Source of the DNA: Euleptes europaea
Taxonomy: Eukaryota > Chordata > Lepidosauria > Squamata > Sphaerodactylidae
Length of the DNA stretch: 64,000 nt
NCBI RefSeq assembly: GCF_029931775.1
Contig: NC_079320.1
Location: 46,362,021 to 46,426,020 of the forward strand
Reading direction: 5' to 3'
Shown here: piece by piece, positions 1 through 9,582 of the stretch
How positions within the stretch are numbered: the stretch's first letter is position 1
Layout: every line of letters begins with the position of its first letter
Notes under the pieces: model-generated
What the model was told of the DNA's origin: nothing
The model's database searches: none
Seen by the model: only the letters and a program-made list of their open reading frames with translations
Program-made: the position numbers and the translations under genes

Positions 1-556
1 GCTGCTGCTGCTTCCAGGCATGCTGCTTGTTGTCAGCATAACAGGTGAAGCGCATATTGTTCCAAAGAAAAATCCCAAAACAATAGCTATATAATATCTT
101 TCACTAGGACAAACCAAAATAACGCAAACCAGTGTGTAAGCTTTTGAGTTCTGTAGAACTCTTCATCAGCCTGGATATTTGGAGGGGGGGCACAGATATC
201 AGGCATCTGAAACAGCTATTTTCCCCTCTAACCTCTCATGTCCTTAAAAAAATTGATTAACTTTTTTTGAGAACTCCAAAGGTTTTGTAATATTCCAACT
301 GCTCCTAATAAAATATGTTACTTTTTAAAAAAATGGTCATTGTTTATTCCATTTGCTAATCATTGGAAGGGGCAGAGAGGGAATATTTCTACATCATCTT
401 CTTCTAGAGAGACACAGTGTGTGAGAGAGTTGTTTTGAGACCTATTGTGCAACCTTTGACTTCCGCAAATCTGTATATGCAAAGCTGTCTGGGGTGACTA
501 AACATCTTGAAGCAGCCCCTTCCCAAGCATCATTGTGTGGCAACTGCTACAAACTT
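1..556. other. Intergenic, no gene recognised
   Basis: No coding region is recognised. Around 140-175 there is a segment reading like the inner part of the palindromic repeats found elsewhere in the window (AAGCTTTTGAGTTCTGTAGA followed by a CTTCATCAG motif). The rest is AT-rich unique-looking DNA. Confidence 0.5.
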
Positions 557-680
557 AGAATCATAGAGTTGGAAGGGACCACCAGGGTCATCTAGTCCAA
601 CCCCCTGCACAATGCAGAAAATTCCCAACTACCTCCCCCCCACTCAAAGTGACCCCTACTTGTTCACGCCCCCCATGCAA
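557..680 (-). mobile_element. CR1 LINE 3' end fragment
   Basis: The segment starts with TAGAATCATAGAGTTGGAAG and continues with the stretch that precedes the terminal ATTCTATG repeat of amniote CR1 elements, here on the minus strand. The same sequence occurs on the plus strand at about 14,300-14,388 and 19,061-19,193. Only the 3' end is present, which is the usual 5'-truncated CR1 form. Confidence 0.8.
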
Positions 681-1080
681 TTCCCATGAATCAAAAATGG
701 GAGGGGAGGAGAATCTGTTTTATTTCAGAAACGTCATAAGAAGATCCAGATGATCAACTTGCATCGGGTTCTTCCTGAACCCCGAGGTCCTGTAAAGTCC
801 ACCCCACTTCCCTGCTCGGGTGCTGGCGCGGCACCGCATGTCGTTCGAGAGATGCACCCCAGCCAGGATCGACTGCAATCGCCCAGAAGGTCCCGCTACG
901 TCGGTGCACCCACACAACCCCTTCCACACCAAACTCTTGGGCTGCTGATATAGCAAGGGCTGCTTTCGCCTCGGAAGCAGAAAAACCGATGCTTTGCTAA
1001 AATGATTTGGTGTTGGTGGGGGGGGGGGAGATTGTCTTCCCATTCCCCTTAAGGCATCCCAAACGCGGCGCAGTAAAGAC
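681..1080. other. Unclassified GC-rich segment
   Basis: Moderately GC-rich sequence with open frames on both strands but no recognisable protein, promoter or repeat. A minus-strand frame of about 120 codons has low-complexity proline runs and no family resemblance, so I do not call it a gene. Confidence 0.4.
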
Positions 1081-1778
1081 ATCATATTCCCTATTACTAT
1101 GTATGGGTGTGAAAGCTGGACAGTGAAGAAAGCCGATTGGAAGAAAGCAGACTCCTTTGAAATGTGGTGTTGGAGGAGAGGGTTACGGATTCCGTGGACT
1201 GCCCAAAAAACAAATCAGTGGGTTCTAGATCAAATCAAGCCTGAACTGACCCTAGAAGCTAAAATGACTAAACTGAGGCTAGCGTATTTTGGCCACGTCA
1301 TGAGACGACAAGAGTCCCTGGAAAAGACAGTCGTGCTAGGAAAAGCTGAGGGCAGCAGGAAAAGAGGAAGACCCAACAAGAGATGGACTGACTCAATAAA
1401 GATAATTCACAGTGGGTCGCCGTGTTAGTCTGTCTGCAGTAGTAGAAAAGGGCAAGAGTCCAGTAGCACCTTCTAGCAAAAATATTTTCTGGTAGGGTAT
1501 GAGCTTTCGTGAGCTTTCTCATGAAAGCTCATACCCTACCAGAAAATATTTTTGCTGTGGCTCACGAAAGCTCATACCCTACCAGAAAATATTTTTGCTA
1601 GTCTTTAAGGTGCTCCTGGACTCTTGCCCTTTTCTATGACTCAATAAAGGAAGCCACAGCCTTCAGTTTGCAGGATCTGAGCAAGGCTGTCAAGGATAGG
1701 ACATTTTGGAGGACTTTCATTCATAGGGTCGCCATGAGTCGGAAGCGACCCGACGGCACTTAACACACCCACACTCAC
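1081..1778 (+). mobile_element. BovB (RTE) LINE, 3' end, interrupted
   Basis: The C-terminal part of the BovB polyprotein is readable: MYGCESWTVKKAD, then WRRGLRIPWTAQKTNQW, LAYFGHVMRRQESLEKTV and a basic SRKRGRPNKRW block. The 3' end GTCGCCATGAGTCGGAAGCG leads into the CGACGGCACTTAACACAC tail typical of squamate BovB. AAAGAC flanks the copy (1075-1080 and 1779-1784), a plausible short target duplication. A 235-bp palindromic element interrupts it at 1402-1636. The reading frame is therefore broken, and the copy is a 5'-truncated fossil. Confidence 0.9.
1402..1636 (-). mobile_element. Palindromic repeat inserted in BovB, 13-bp target duplication
   Basis: The insert splits the BovB copy and is flanked on both sides by TGACTCAATAAAG (1389-1401 and 1637-1649), an exact 13-bp direct repeat that is present once in other BovB copies. 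Inside are inverted copies of AGCTCATACCCTACCAG and its complement. It ends in a GTGGGTCGCCGTGTTAGTCT block that recurs inverted at about 23,985-24,015. A 13-bp duplication suits target-primed reverse transcription better than a classic DNA transposon, despite the internal palindrome. I do not know the Repbase name. Confidence 0.75.
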
Positions 1779-1789
1779 AAAGACTCAGC

Positions 1790-2480
1790 CTTATAACTGG
1801 GCATTGATGCCCGGGAGGCTCTCGAGATGCCCGTTCCCCCCACCCGAATGGCTGAGTCCGGAGACTTGGGCAGGGGCGCACGTGCGTCCGCGGAGCGGCG
1901 AGTCCCAGGCGACCCCTCCCGGGCATCCCCGGCCTTGGGGGGGGGGAGGGAAGGCCCGCGCAAAGGAGGGCCGCCCCCTTTCTCCTCGGCCCCGCCCCCT
2001 CCCCTTTCAGGTCCTTTGGGCGACGCGGCCGCCGTTTGCTTTCCGCCTCTGGGACCGAACCGCTGGCTCGGGGGTGCTGGGGGATGCAACGCAAGTGAGT
2101 CTGGGCGGCAGGCAGGCAGGGGCGGGGAAGGGAAAGCGGTCCCCCCCCTCCCTTCCCCAGCCCTGTCATTTTCCAAGGGGCGATGAATGGCCTCCCCATC
2201 CATCCTCCTTTGCCTTGGGAAGCTGCCTGGCCACCGAAACCCATTACCCTCCGATGGGGTCTTGGGGGGTGGGGGGGCTACGGAGCCGACGGAGGTGCTC
2301 TTTCCCCGGGCTGGGTTGCTAGGCTTGATCCCCCCCCTCCCCTTCGGCATAAGGGACGAGCGCGCAAGCTCTCCGCGGAAGGGGCTCGCCCGCCGCATTG
2401 CCTCCGCTGGCCGAGCAGGCAGCTTGCAGGAGCAGGTGATTGATGTGCAAATGCACATTTAATTGATGTGCGCAGGTAAT
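1790..2480. repeat. GC-rich, CpG-rich block (possible CpG island)
   Basis: Very GC-rich, with many CpGs and two Sp1-type GC boxes (CCCCGCCCCCTCCCC near 1990 and GGGGCGGGG near 2117). It lies about 2 kb upstream of the LRAT start codon, so it could be read as an LRAT promoter. However, its right part aligns by eye with a CpG-poor segment at 15,540-15,860, in the same order: a CTGTCAT block, an ATGGCCTCC block, a GAGGCGCTCTTT-like block, GTTGCTAGG and GCAGGTAATTG. It may therefore be a repeat or local duplication that is unmethylated here. A GTGAGT donor-like site sits at 2095, but no transcript evidence is available. Confidence 0.5.
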
Positions 2481-2611
2481 TGATGTGCAAATGCCCGGCG
2501 CTTCCCCCCCGCCCCCCCCCCCACCTCGCTTGGGAAGGTCAGCTGCAATCGCCGAGCGACTGGCTTGGGAACAAGAAGGAGCTTTAGGGAGCTTTAGGCA
2601 CGGGAAGTTTT

Positions 2612-3030
2612 GCCGCTCTAGATGCCCATTTCCCCCACCCGAATTCTCCAAAACGCTGCATGGGGGCTTATTAAGCTTGAACTTAAAAAAACCTTTAACG
2701 GCATAAGTCATATTACAATTGTTACAGAAGGTTCCTAAAATATGCAGCCGTTCAGATAAAAACAGGCCAATAAATTCCAACAATAGAAATTACAAACGTT
2801 GGGCTTTTTGAACTTTCATCACATCCACTAGAAAATTGGCAACATCTACAGCAACCTCCGGATCGGAAGCATTCAATAAAAATTGACGTTTTACTTGCGT
2901 AGGTAGGTGATATTTGGAAAGAAGCCAATTTTTTAACCATTTCCCACAGGGTGCATGGGGGCTTATTGATGAGTTTTGAGAATATGGATGGGGGGCAAAG
3001 TGCATCTAAAAAGTGGCAAATCCAAGGCAA
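2612..3030. mobile_element. Foldback (inverted-repeat) element, split by a LINE
   Basis: The left arm (TAGATGCCCATTTCCCCC, then GAATTCTCCAAAACGC) and the right arm (TGAGTTTTGAGAATATGGAT, then AAAGTGCATCTA) are inverted partners. The same arms occur uninterrupted at about 25,308-25,437. Here the loop was split by a LINE fragment at 2673-2951. It is a non-autonomous foldback/MITE-like element of unknown superfamily. Confidence 0.7.
2673..2951 (-). mobile_element. 5'-truncated non-LTR LINE with 16-bp target duplication
   Basis: TGCATGGGGGCTTATT lies on both sides (2657-2672 and 2952-2967), an exact 16-bp duplication. On the minus strand the end of an ORF2-like protein reads RQFLLNASDPEVAVDVANFL and then stops, followed by a short AT-rich 3' UTR ending near a TGCCGTTAAAGG tail. 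The form suits a CR1/L2-group LINE; the exact family is uncertain. It is a dead fragment inside the foldback element. Confidence 0.75.
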
Positions 3031-3800
3031 AACCACTTGTGCGTCAATGGCCCTTGTCATTCAGGCAGTGCAGTTCTCTCCACTCCCAAGGCTCTGGGCG
3101 CGACTTTCTTTGGCACCTAAACTCCCTGAACCAGGAAAGGTCTCCATAATACCCCAAAATGGGGGGGGGGGAATCAGCCTGCTCCTGTTTTTGTGTCCCG
3201 GTCTTGAGGGAACCTGAGCAACTTTTCAGCACTCTTCCTAGGCAAAAGCATCATGCCAGAAAACAAAACAAAACAAAAGCTCTGTATACTGTTGCATAGG
3301 ATAATGATGCAACCTTACCGGTAAATTGTATATGCTGTACAGCATTTACCATAAGAGTTGCAAACATATCTGCAATGAAAGGGTCCAAAACACAACAGGA
3401 GGAAAACTGGTGAGTGCAGAGGCTTAAACGTGTTCGGCTTTGAAAACAATATTGCACATGATCAAAGCCTTCAATTAATATATTTTTGATCAGAATCCTC
3501 TCTCTCTTGCAATCAGCGCATTTAAAAAAACAAAACCTGGAAGTGTTGTCTTCAAAAAAGTGAAATGTTACAAAAGAGACGTGGATCCATTTTTTTTCCA
3601 CACCACAAAAACAAGACAGTTTTTAACTTATCACTCTTTTTCAAAAATGCCAAGCCTGGTAAAGCTGATGAGCTGAATATGTCCAGCTGTGAGCTAAAGA
3701 GAGGGCCTTTCATTTAAGGCATCATTACCATATATACTGATTTAGTTTGGCCCCTTCAAATAAAATGCTTTCAGTTTACCAGGTCCACTTGTAAGCTCAA
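3031..3800. other. Intergenic upstream of LRAT
   Basis: No gene or clear repeat is recognised. A minus-strand frame at 3251-3601 has no recognisable domain, and I regard it as chance. Confidence 0.4.
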
Positions 3801-3804
3801 ATTT

Positions 3805-4060
3805 TGCTTCAAAGCATTAAGTCCCATTGTAATCAAGTCATCTTTGATTGCAGTGGGACTTATTGCAAAGCAAGTTTGCAAACCTCAACATGTTTATCTG
3901 GAAGCCAGTCTTGTTAGAATCACTGTGATTTACTTCTCAAGTTACTGTAAGTATGCGAAGGACTGCAACCTTACAATCCAATTCTATGCATGTCTGCTCA
4001 GAAATAAATGCCATTGAGATCAATGGTTCTTACTCCCAAGCAACTCTGTTTTCTGAAAAA
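3805..4060. repeat. Decayed palindromic MITE-like repeats
   Basis: TAAGTCCCATTG at about 3819 is complemented by CAGTGGGACTTA near 3851, forming a short foldback. The following stretch (CAATTCTATGCATGTCTGCT, then ACTCCCAAGCAA) resembles a common amniote short repeat built on the same TTACTCCCA/TGGGACTTA theme. The copies are old and the boundaries approximate. Confidence 0.4.
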
Positions 4061-4358
4061 GTGTCTTCTGAGCTCATGATTTAACAAAATTCAGAAGCCT
4101 GGTGACATATTGATACTCTTATTTATTTATAAAGCCCTTGTATTTTGATAATAAGATACTGGAAGGAGTACTTGATCTAGACTTTTCTTTCTCTCTCCTC
4201 TGTGCCCTGTATATTGAATAAATAACCAGAACCCCTGTGAAAAGTCTTCTGGGAGAGCCAGTTTCTGAGAAAAAGTTTATTTCGCTTCACAGTAACCACC
4301 CCCTTGCCTCTCTGCCAATCAAATGTGACGCTGTTTTCTGGACCTTCCCCTCCTGCCA

Positions 4359-4370
4359 TGATAAAAAGAC
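4359..4370 (+). promoter_or_regulatory. Possible TATA-like box of LRAT
   Basis: GATAAAAAGA lies about 75 bp upstream of the LRAT start codon and could place a transcription start near 4390. This is only a match to a weak motif. A more distal promoter in the GC-rich block at 1.8-2.4 kb is an alternative. Confidence 0.25.
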
Positions 4371-4435
4371 AGGATGCTGAAGCAGATTAAACCCATCAGC
4401 AGTTGCAGCAGGAGCCCAAGAACAAAACTAGCATC

Positions 4436-4984
4436 ATGAAGAACCCAATGTATGAAACGGTGTCTTTGCTCCTGGAGAAGTTTTTTCTGCTTGCCAACTT
4501 CAAATTTCTCACTATAGGCTCCAGTGCAGAGGAGGAAGAAAAGAAAAAACATGCCAGTTGTTATGACACTGCTTACTTCAAGCCAGGCGACTTGCTGGAG
4601 GTGCCCCGCACCCTTTTCATTCACTTTGGCATCTACCTGGGGGACAACATGGTGGCCCACCTTATGCCAGACATTCTACCACTTTTCACCAATGACCACA
4701 GGCAGATCCAGAAGGTGGTGACAAACAAGAGGCTTGTTTTGGGCGTCATTGCCAAAACAGCCAGGATCCGTGTAGACACCGTGGAAGACTTTGCCTATGG
4801 CGGCTGTATCCTGGTGAACCTCATGGACTCACTCTTCAAGAATAACGTGCTGTGTGGCGAGGAGGTGGTTTGCAGGGCCAAGGAGCTGGTGGGGACGACA
4901 GATTACAGCTTGCTTTGGAACAACTGTGAACATTTTGTGACCCACTGCCGATATGGCTCGGCGGTCAGCTTCCAGACGGACAAG
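4436..4984 (+). CDS. LRAT: LRAT, lecithin retinol acyltransferase, coding exon 1
   Basis: LRAT moves the sn-1 acyl group of phosphatidylcholine onto all-trans-retinol, making retinyl esters at the ER membrane for vitamin A storage and the visual cycle. This exon encodes residues 1-183. The start [19 protein letters not shown] matches the hydrophobic N-terminus of vertebrate LRAT. An upstream in-frame ATG at 4403 would add 11 residues but is not part of the family. The NlpC/P60-type catalytic set is present: His63 in [10 protein letters not shown], His75 in MVAHLMPDI and the nucleophile Cys164 in [18 protein letters not shown] and RYGS are also family motifs. The exon ends in phase 0 at AAG/GTAAGC. 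With exon 2 the protein is 233 aa, against about 230 in human. The extra residues fall in the variable stretch [11 protein letters not shown] (about 32-42). No defect is seen. Confidence 0.97.
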
Positions 4985-7472
4985 GTAAGCCTCCCAAATC
5001 CAGCTGTTCTACGAGCAATGTGTTAGGGGAGAGAAAGACAGATGTAGTTCCGCGGGACCCAAGTGTACATTTATGGTGTGTCTCTGTAGCTTTTTACCTC
5101 CTAACCCCCCTCCACTCCTAGAACAGAGCGGGAACTGCATGTGTATGCTTCAGGTGTATGTACGCTCTTTTGCCATTAACCATCAGTAGCCAACTACGTT
5201 CAAGAAAGAAACCCCCTTAGACAGTCGTGAAAGGCCATAGCGTGTTTTAATGTTACCTGTTGGATTCACATCCAGGCTTTCTTTGCCATCCCAACAAGAC
5301 TGTTAATCCAGGCACTTTAATGGCCATCTGTAGCCCGCATAAGCAACAACTTGTCCAACCACAGGATCTCTGGGAACTGTGCAAAGTGACGCTGCCAAGG
5401 CAGCACAGCGATGCTGCTGTTTCCCTGGCTGTCCTGTTCTCCCGTTCAAGAGGCAAATCTTGACAGAAAGCCTTTTCTGTTCCAGGGTCATTTCAAAAAG
5501 AGCATTCCTGTTGAGGAGAGTGGGTCTTATTCCCTGACCCCCCCTTTGCTATTGGAGTAGTACTCTAAATCTTCTTCTGCAGCAAGAAAGCCCTTTTGTA
5601 AATCCTTCTCCGTCTGAGGGTTTACTGTGATGGCAGCCCCTTTAAGCTTTGCCCGTGGTCTCTTGAGAGCCTTGGAAGTTGGCAAGGTGTTGTTTTGACA
5701 CTTTGGTCCTCTCTCTGGAGATCAGTGGTCTGACATTCTGCAAGGAGTAATTGATTCTGCAAATGACATGCTGGACTTACGAAAAGCACCTTTTCTACCA
5801 GGGAGCTGGCTAATACAGGAAATAGTGAGGGGCGGATACAATGCCCCTTGCCTCTTTCTAGTGTCCCAGCAATGTCACAAAAGGCTGCTGCTTTCAAGCT
5901 TTTTACAGCTTGTCCATTCCTACATTTGCCGTAGCTCTCCCCTCCCCCCCTTTTTACACCCCGTTCTTTATTGTGGGAAAATGTTTGATCCTTCTAACTG
6001 GCAGGATTTTAAAAGGAAGGAGCAAAGTCATTCGGCTCACTGCCTGAGTTCAGTCCACTTTTTTAAAAAGTGTGGGTATGGATGTATACAGCTTATGGGG
6101 TAAGGAAATGGGTCTCTCCTCAAATGCAAAGTTTGGGCAATGGAACGAATGAACATCGGTAGAGTTATCCCACTGTGGACAGTTCTGAAAAAGAAAGCGC
6201 CGGCCCTTGTGAAAGGGCCACCATTCTAAACAAAGCCACAATTACGATACATATTTCCAAGTGTGTGTAGCGCTCCTCTAAACTTGACGGCGCTAAACTG
6301 AAAAGTGCTGGATGTGATTCTCCTTAAAGGAATACTTTGTAACTGGGAATGGGACCGCTAAGAGCCAGGGTGCGTTCTTCTCCATCACCGAGTTGAAATA
6401 AAGGCTCAGTTTGTTCTGGGATTTTGGGCAGCTCTAGCAGTGGCCCCAGGTTGAGGCAGAGGCACGCTTTACAAGCTGAGCTTGGTAAAGACTGCAAAAG
6501 GAAAGACGTCAGGTCTGTTTAGGTCCAGAGCAAAGAATGTCTTGTAGTGTTTCTGGGTGGTTAATTAGAATGGAACCTTCTGTGCTCGATGCAGGCAGGG
6601 GACAGACCAGGGGGCTCCGTTGCCTTAATTTCTTCCTTTAAAAATATTGAATCTGTGTGAAATGCCAATGAGGTCATTTAAGTTTGCCAGGTCCCTGCCA
6701 GACAAAGCAGATTTTAATTGGCGTTGCTGTTTAGCACCTCTCGCATAACAGAGTGTTTGTATGCTGCTTCAATAGACTGATAAATAGCTTGGTTGGAGGG
6801 AACTTGCAACTCTGAAACATTTTTTAAGGTCTCCTGGTTTGGGTCATTTTTTAAAAAAAAATGTGTAGACTTCCAAGAAGTAGGACATCTGAAGTCTTGG
6901 TGTTATGTTTCACTTTCTTGACATTACACTATTCCCTTTTCTAAATCTCAGTCTGGATGTTCTTGTAGACTGGCATGCTGGCCAAAGGGATTTTGCCTGT
7001 CATAACTTCTATACCATCCCAAAGCAATATCCTAGCAAATAGGAATTACAATGCTGGAAACATCCCCCCCCCCCCACAGTGCTAGAATGAGATTAGGGTG
7101 AGAGGCACAGAGTGTCTGATAATCAAATTATAAACCATCCTCTTTTGTCATGCAGGACAACATCACTTTATCTGAATGTATTCTGAGACAGGAAACACCA
7201 AAAAGCATTAGAAGGTCAGATAACTGGGAAATGATACTGACATGGGGTTACTGATCCCACCCCATGGTGGCGATGTGGGGAAAGGTAATAGTAGAATCAC
7301 ATAGTTTAGAGCTCTGCTTAATGTGTATTGTTGCTTCTTAAAGAAACAGAAGGAAGTTTTATACATCTCAGATGATGGACTTATTTCCATTAAAGCTAAA
7401 TAAATTTATTCTGGGTAGTGGATTAATGGGAGAGGTGGATTTGGATGAAGGATACCATGGGTACTTCATTTG

Positions 7473-7672
7473 TAGGGTTGCTAACTGCCAGGTAGTCTCC
7501 TGCTAATTCAACTGATCTCCAGCCGATAGAGATCTGATCACCTGGAGAAAAATGGCCGCGTTGGCAATTGAACTCTATGGCATTGAAGTCCCTCCCCTCC
7601 CCAAACCCCGCCCTTTTCAGGCTCCGCCCCCAAAATCTCCCACCGGTGGTAAAGAGGGACCTGGCAACCCTA
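7473..7672 (+). mobile_element. hAT-type MITE with 8-bp target duplication (copy 1)
   Basis: The element starts TAGGGTTGC and ends GGCAACCCTA, giving terminal inverted repeats. TTCATTTG flanks it exactly at 7465-7472 and 7673-7680. An 8-bp duplication is the mark of hAT transposition. The inner sequence (GAGATCTGATCACCTGGAGA, then GGCAATTGAACTCTATGG) is shared with the copies at 14,964, 61,123 and 62,632. It has no coding capacity. Confidence 0.9.
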
Positions 7673-7764
7673 TTCATTTGACCCAACACTCTTTAGCCAT
7701 TGAACAAGTATTAAATGTCATGAATCAGCTCTGCTATGTGTGAACTCTAATCAAGAAGCTAGAG

Positions 7765-8245
7765 CAGTGTTGGCGAACCTATGGCACGCGTGCCAGAGGG
7801 GACACTCAGAGCCCTCTCTGTGGGCACGCGCGCCATCGCCCCAGCACAGAGTTCGTCTGAGTTCGTTACTAGAAAGCCTGAGGGACACGGGGCTGGGCTG
7901 CTCCCCTCCCCTTCTCCACGCGCGCCTGAGGGCATTTCTCACATCACCCGCCCCTCTGCCCAGCAGCCCAATAGGAGCACTTCCTCCCTCCCCTGTCACA
8001 TGTGGCAGGGTGGCTCACATGTGGCGTGAGGGTGCAGCGCGGACGGCAGACTGTTGAGTCTGTGGCGAAGGTGATTCCCCTGGTGGGGTTGGAGAGGAGC
8101 TAGGTTGGAGGGCAGCATAGCTCACAGTGTGGCATAGCTGGAGGGGAGCAGAGCGCGCGGGCCACAGTGTTGGCACTTTGCGATAAATAAGTGGGTTTGG
8201 GGTTGCAGTTTGGGCACTCGGTCTCTAAAACATTCTCCATCACTG
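7765..8245 (+). mobile_element. Second hAT family, non-autonomous, 8-bp duplication
   Basis: CAGTGTTGGCGAACC at the left pairs with TTCTCCATCACTG at the right, as imperfect terminal inverted repeats. AGCTAGAG flanks both ends (7757-7764 and 8246-8253). The interior of about 450 bp is GC-rich and has no transposase. The TTTGGGCACTCGGTCTCTAA segment near the right end is typical of a widespread amniote hAT MITE. Confidence 0.85.
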
Positions 8246-8444
8246 AGCTAGAGCCTCTGAACATGGAAAGACTGCACTTTGCTTCCAGTGAGTAGTTAAG
8301 ACATTGGGAGTAAGGGAAGAGCTTCCAGTGCAGGGCATGGTTTCTGGACAGGGTTGAGCCCCACCACCTTTAAATTTCAGGGCTGCACAGTTACTGAAGT
8401 GGTTGCTTGGGCCTGCTGATGTTTTAGGGGTCAATGAAGCAATC

Positions 8445-8745
8445 AGTTCAGTTTATTGATACAGCAATTGCCAGCAAAAGAGAACAAACATACCTTAAAC
8501 ACACTATAAATAGAAAATAAGCAATTATTAAAAACCCAAATAAAATATTCTCTCCCTAAAAAATGGCCAATTTTTTAAATAATTTATGATTTAAGATTAT
8601 TGACTCTACCTACCTTTTCTGAGTGAATTTTAATTGCAACAGAACAGAATTTAGCTACCTGTAACAGTCTATTATGATCTCCTTCCCACAAGAGGTATTT
8701 CCATTTCTCCACCTCTGAGCTAAACTCTGAATGAAGAAATCTACA
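8445..8745 (-). mobile_element. Non-LTR LINE 3' fragment
   Basis: On the minus strand a terminal ORF2-like stretch reads KYLLWEGDHNRLLQVAKFCS and stops soon after, followed by an AT-rich 3' part. The layout resembles the fragment at 2673-2951, although the sequence has diverged. It is probably a CR1/L2-group LINE. Confidence 0.5.
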
Positions 8746-8749
8746 CTCA

Positions 8750-9222
8750 TCTGAAGCAGTCTTATACCAAGTCAGACACCCTATTGGTCTGTCTAACCCA
8801 GTGTAATTAATATGTTCTGACCTTCAGGAGTTCCCTGGGGTCTAGGGTACAGAGATCTTCTCGGGCTCGAACTATGCATTATGTGTAACACATAATTGCC
8901 ATGTGGACTTGCAGCCATAATGAATACTTTCATGTGGAGTCCTTACATGGGGTAGATATTCTCCCCTGGGGTCAGGAAAATGGTGCAGAGGAGGGCATAA
9001 GCCCCGCTTCCTTCCTATGCCAGGGTCCCGATCCAGATCTGGTCCCTGTAGTACTTCAGAATTGGCTTCCCATGGGGAACTCGCAGCTGGCGTCCTCTGC
9101 AAGTCCTTGTGGCGATCACATGTCATACATCACCTATAGTTTGGCCCTGAGAGCTGGAGATACTGAGGCTGGAACCTGGAATCTTCTGTATGCAAAGGTT
9201 TACCACTGAATTTAGGGCCCTC
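8750..9222 (-). mobile_element. CR1-like LINE end, interrupted by about 250 bp of other sequence
   Basis: The outer parts (ACCAAGTCAGACACCCTATT, and GAGCTGGAGATACTGAGGCT to TACCACTGAATT) match the inverted 3' region of a common squamate CR1-type repeat. In between, roughly 8,862-9,115 is unrelated sequence where only about 30 bp would be expected, so an insertion is likely. I see no clean target duplication. Confidence 0.55.
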
Positions 9223-9429
9223 TGCAGTTGAAGAGGGATCCTTTGCAAGGGCAAAGAGAGCCCAAACTTTTGGACTGTGTGGTGTAGCTGCTTGGAACTG
9301 CAAATTTGTTCAGATTGGAATGGTAAGCTGTTGTGCGTGTGCCTCCCTCTGTGCTTGCACCTATACTAAAAGTTGCTTCCACTTGAGCTCTGACGTCTTT
9401 CACTGTTTTTTCTTCTTCTTTTCTTCCAG

Positions 9430-9582
9430 TTCTGTGAAATAGTGAAGATGATCATTCGGGACCAGAGGAGCGTCCTGGCTTCAGTGCTGCTGGGACTTGC
9501 TTCTATATTTTACCTGGGTCTGGCACCTTCTACTACTCTCCCCACCATCATTATTCCATTCACTTTGTGGATGGTTGGTTAA
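9430..9582 (+). CDS. LRAT: LRAT, coding exon 2 (C-terminus)
   Basis: This exon encodes the last 50 residues and the TAA stop. It begins [18 protein letters not shown] in phase 0, directly continuing DK from exon 1. The segment [14 protein letters not shown] followed by [11 protein letters not shown] forms the C-terminal transmembrane helix that anchors LRAT in the ER membrane (about residues 198-222). The final G is the usual LRAT end. An ATTAAA hexamer at about 9610 could serve as a near polyadenylation signal, but the 3' UTR may extend much further. Confidence 0.96.
   Translation, partial: FCEIVKMIIRDQRSVLASVLLGLASIFYLGLAPSTTLPTIIIPFTLWMVG

Larger units (their letters stand above)
4985..9429 (+). 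other. LRAT intron between coding exons
   Basis: A GT-AG intron of about 4.4 kb in phase 0, with donor GTAAGC and acceptor TTTTCTTCCAG. It contains two hAT-type insertions (7473-7672 and 7765-8245), LINE remnants (8445-8745 and 8750-9222) and otherwise sequence in which I see no gene. The stretch 5,030-7,460 holds nothing recognisable. Confidence 0.85.

Noticed and set aside
720-1085. Minus-strand open frame of 121 codons
   Set aside because: Low-complexity proline-rich sequence with no domain, no conserved pattern and no splice context; probably chance in GC-rich DNA.
1775-2458. Long overlapping open frames on both strands in the GC-rich block
   Set aside because: Several frames are open at once, as expected when stop codons are rare in GC-rich DNA. 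The translations are Pro/Gly/Arg runs without any family resemblance.
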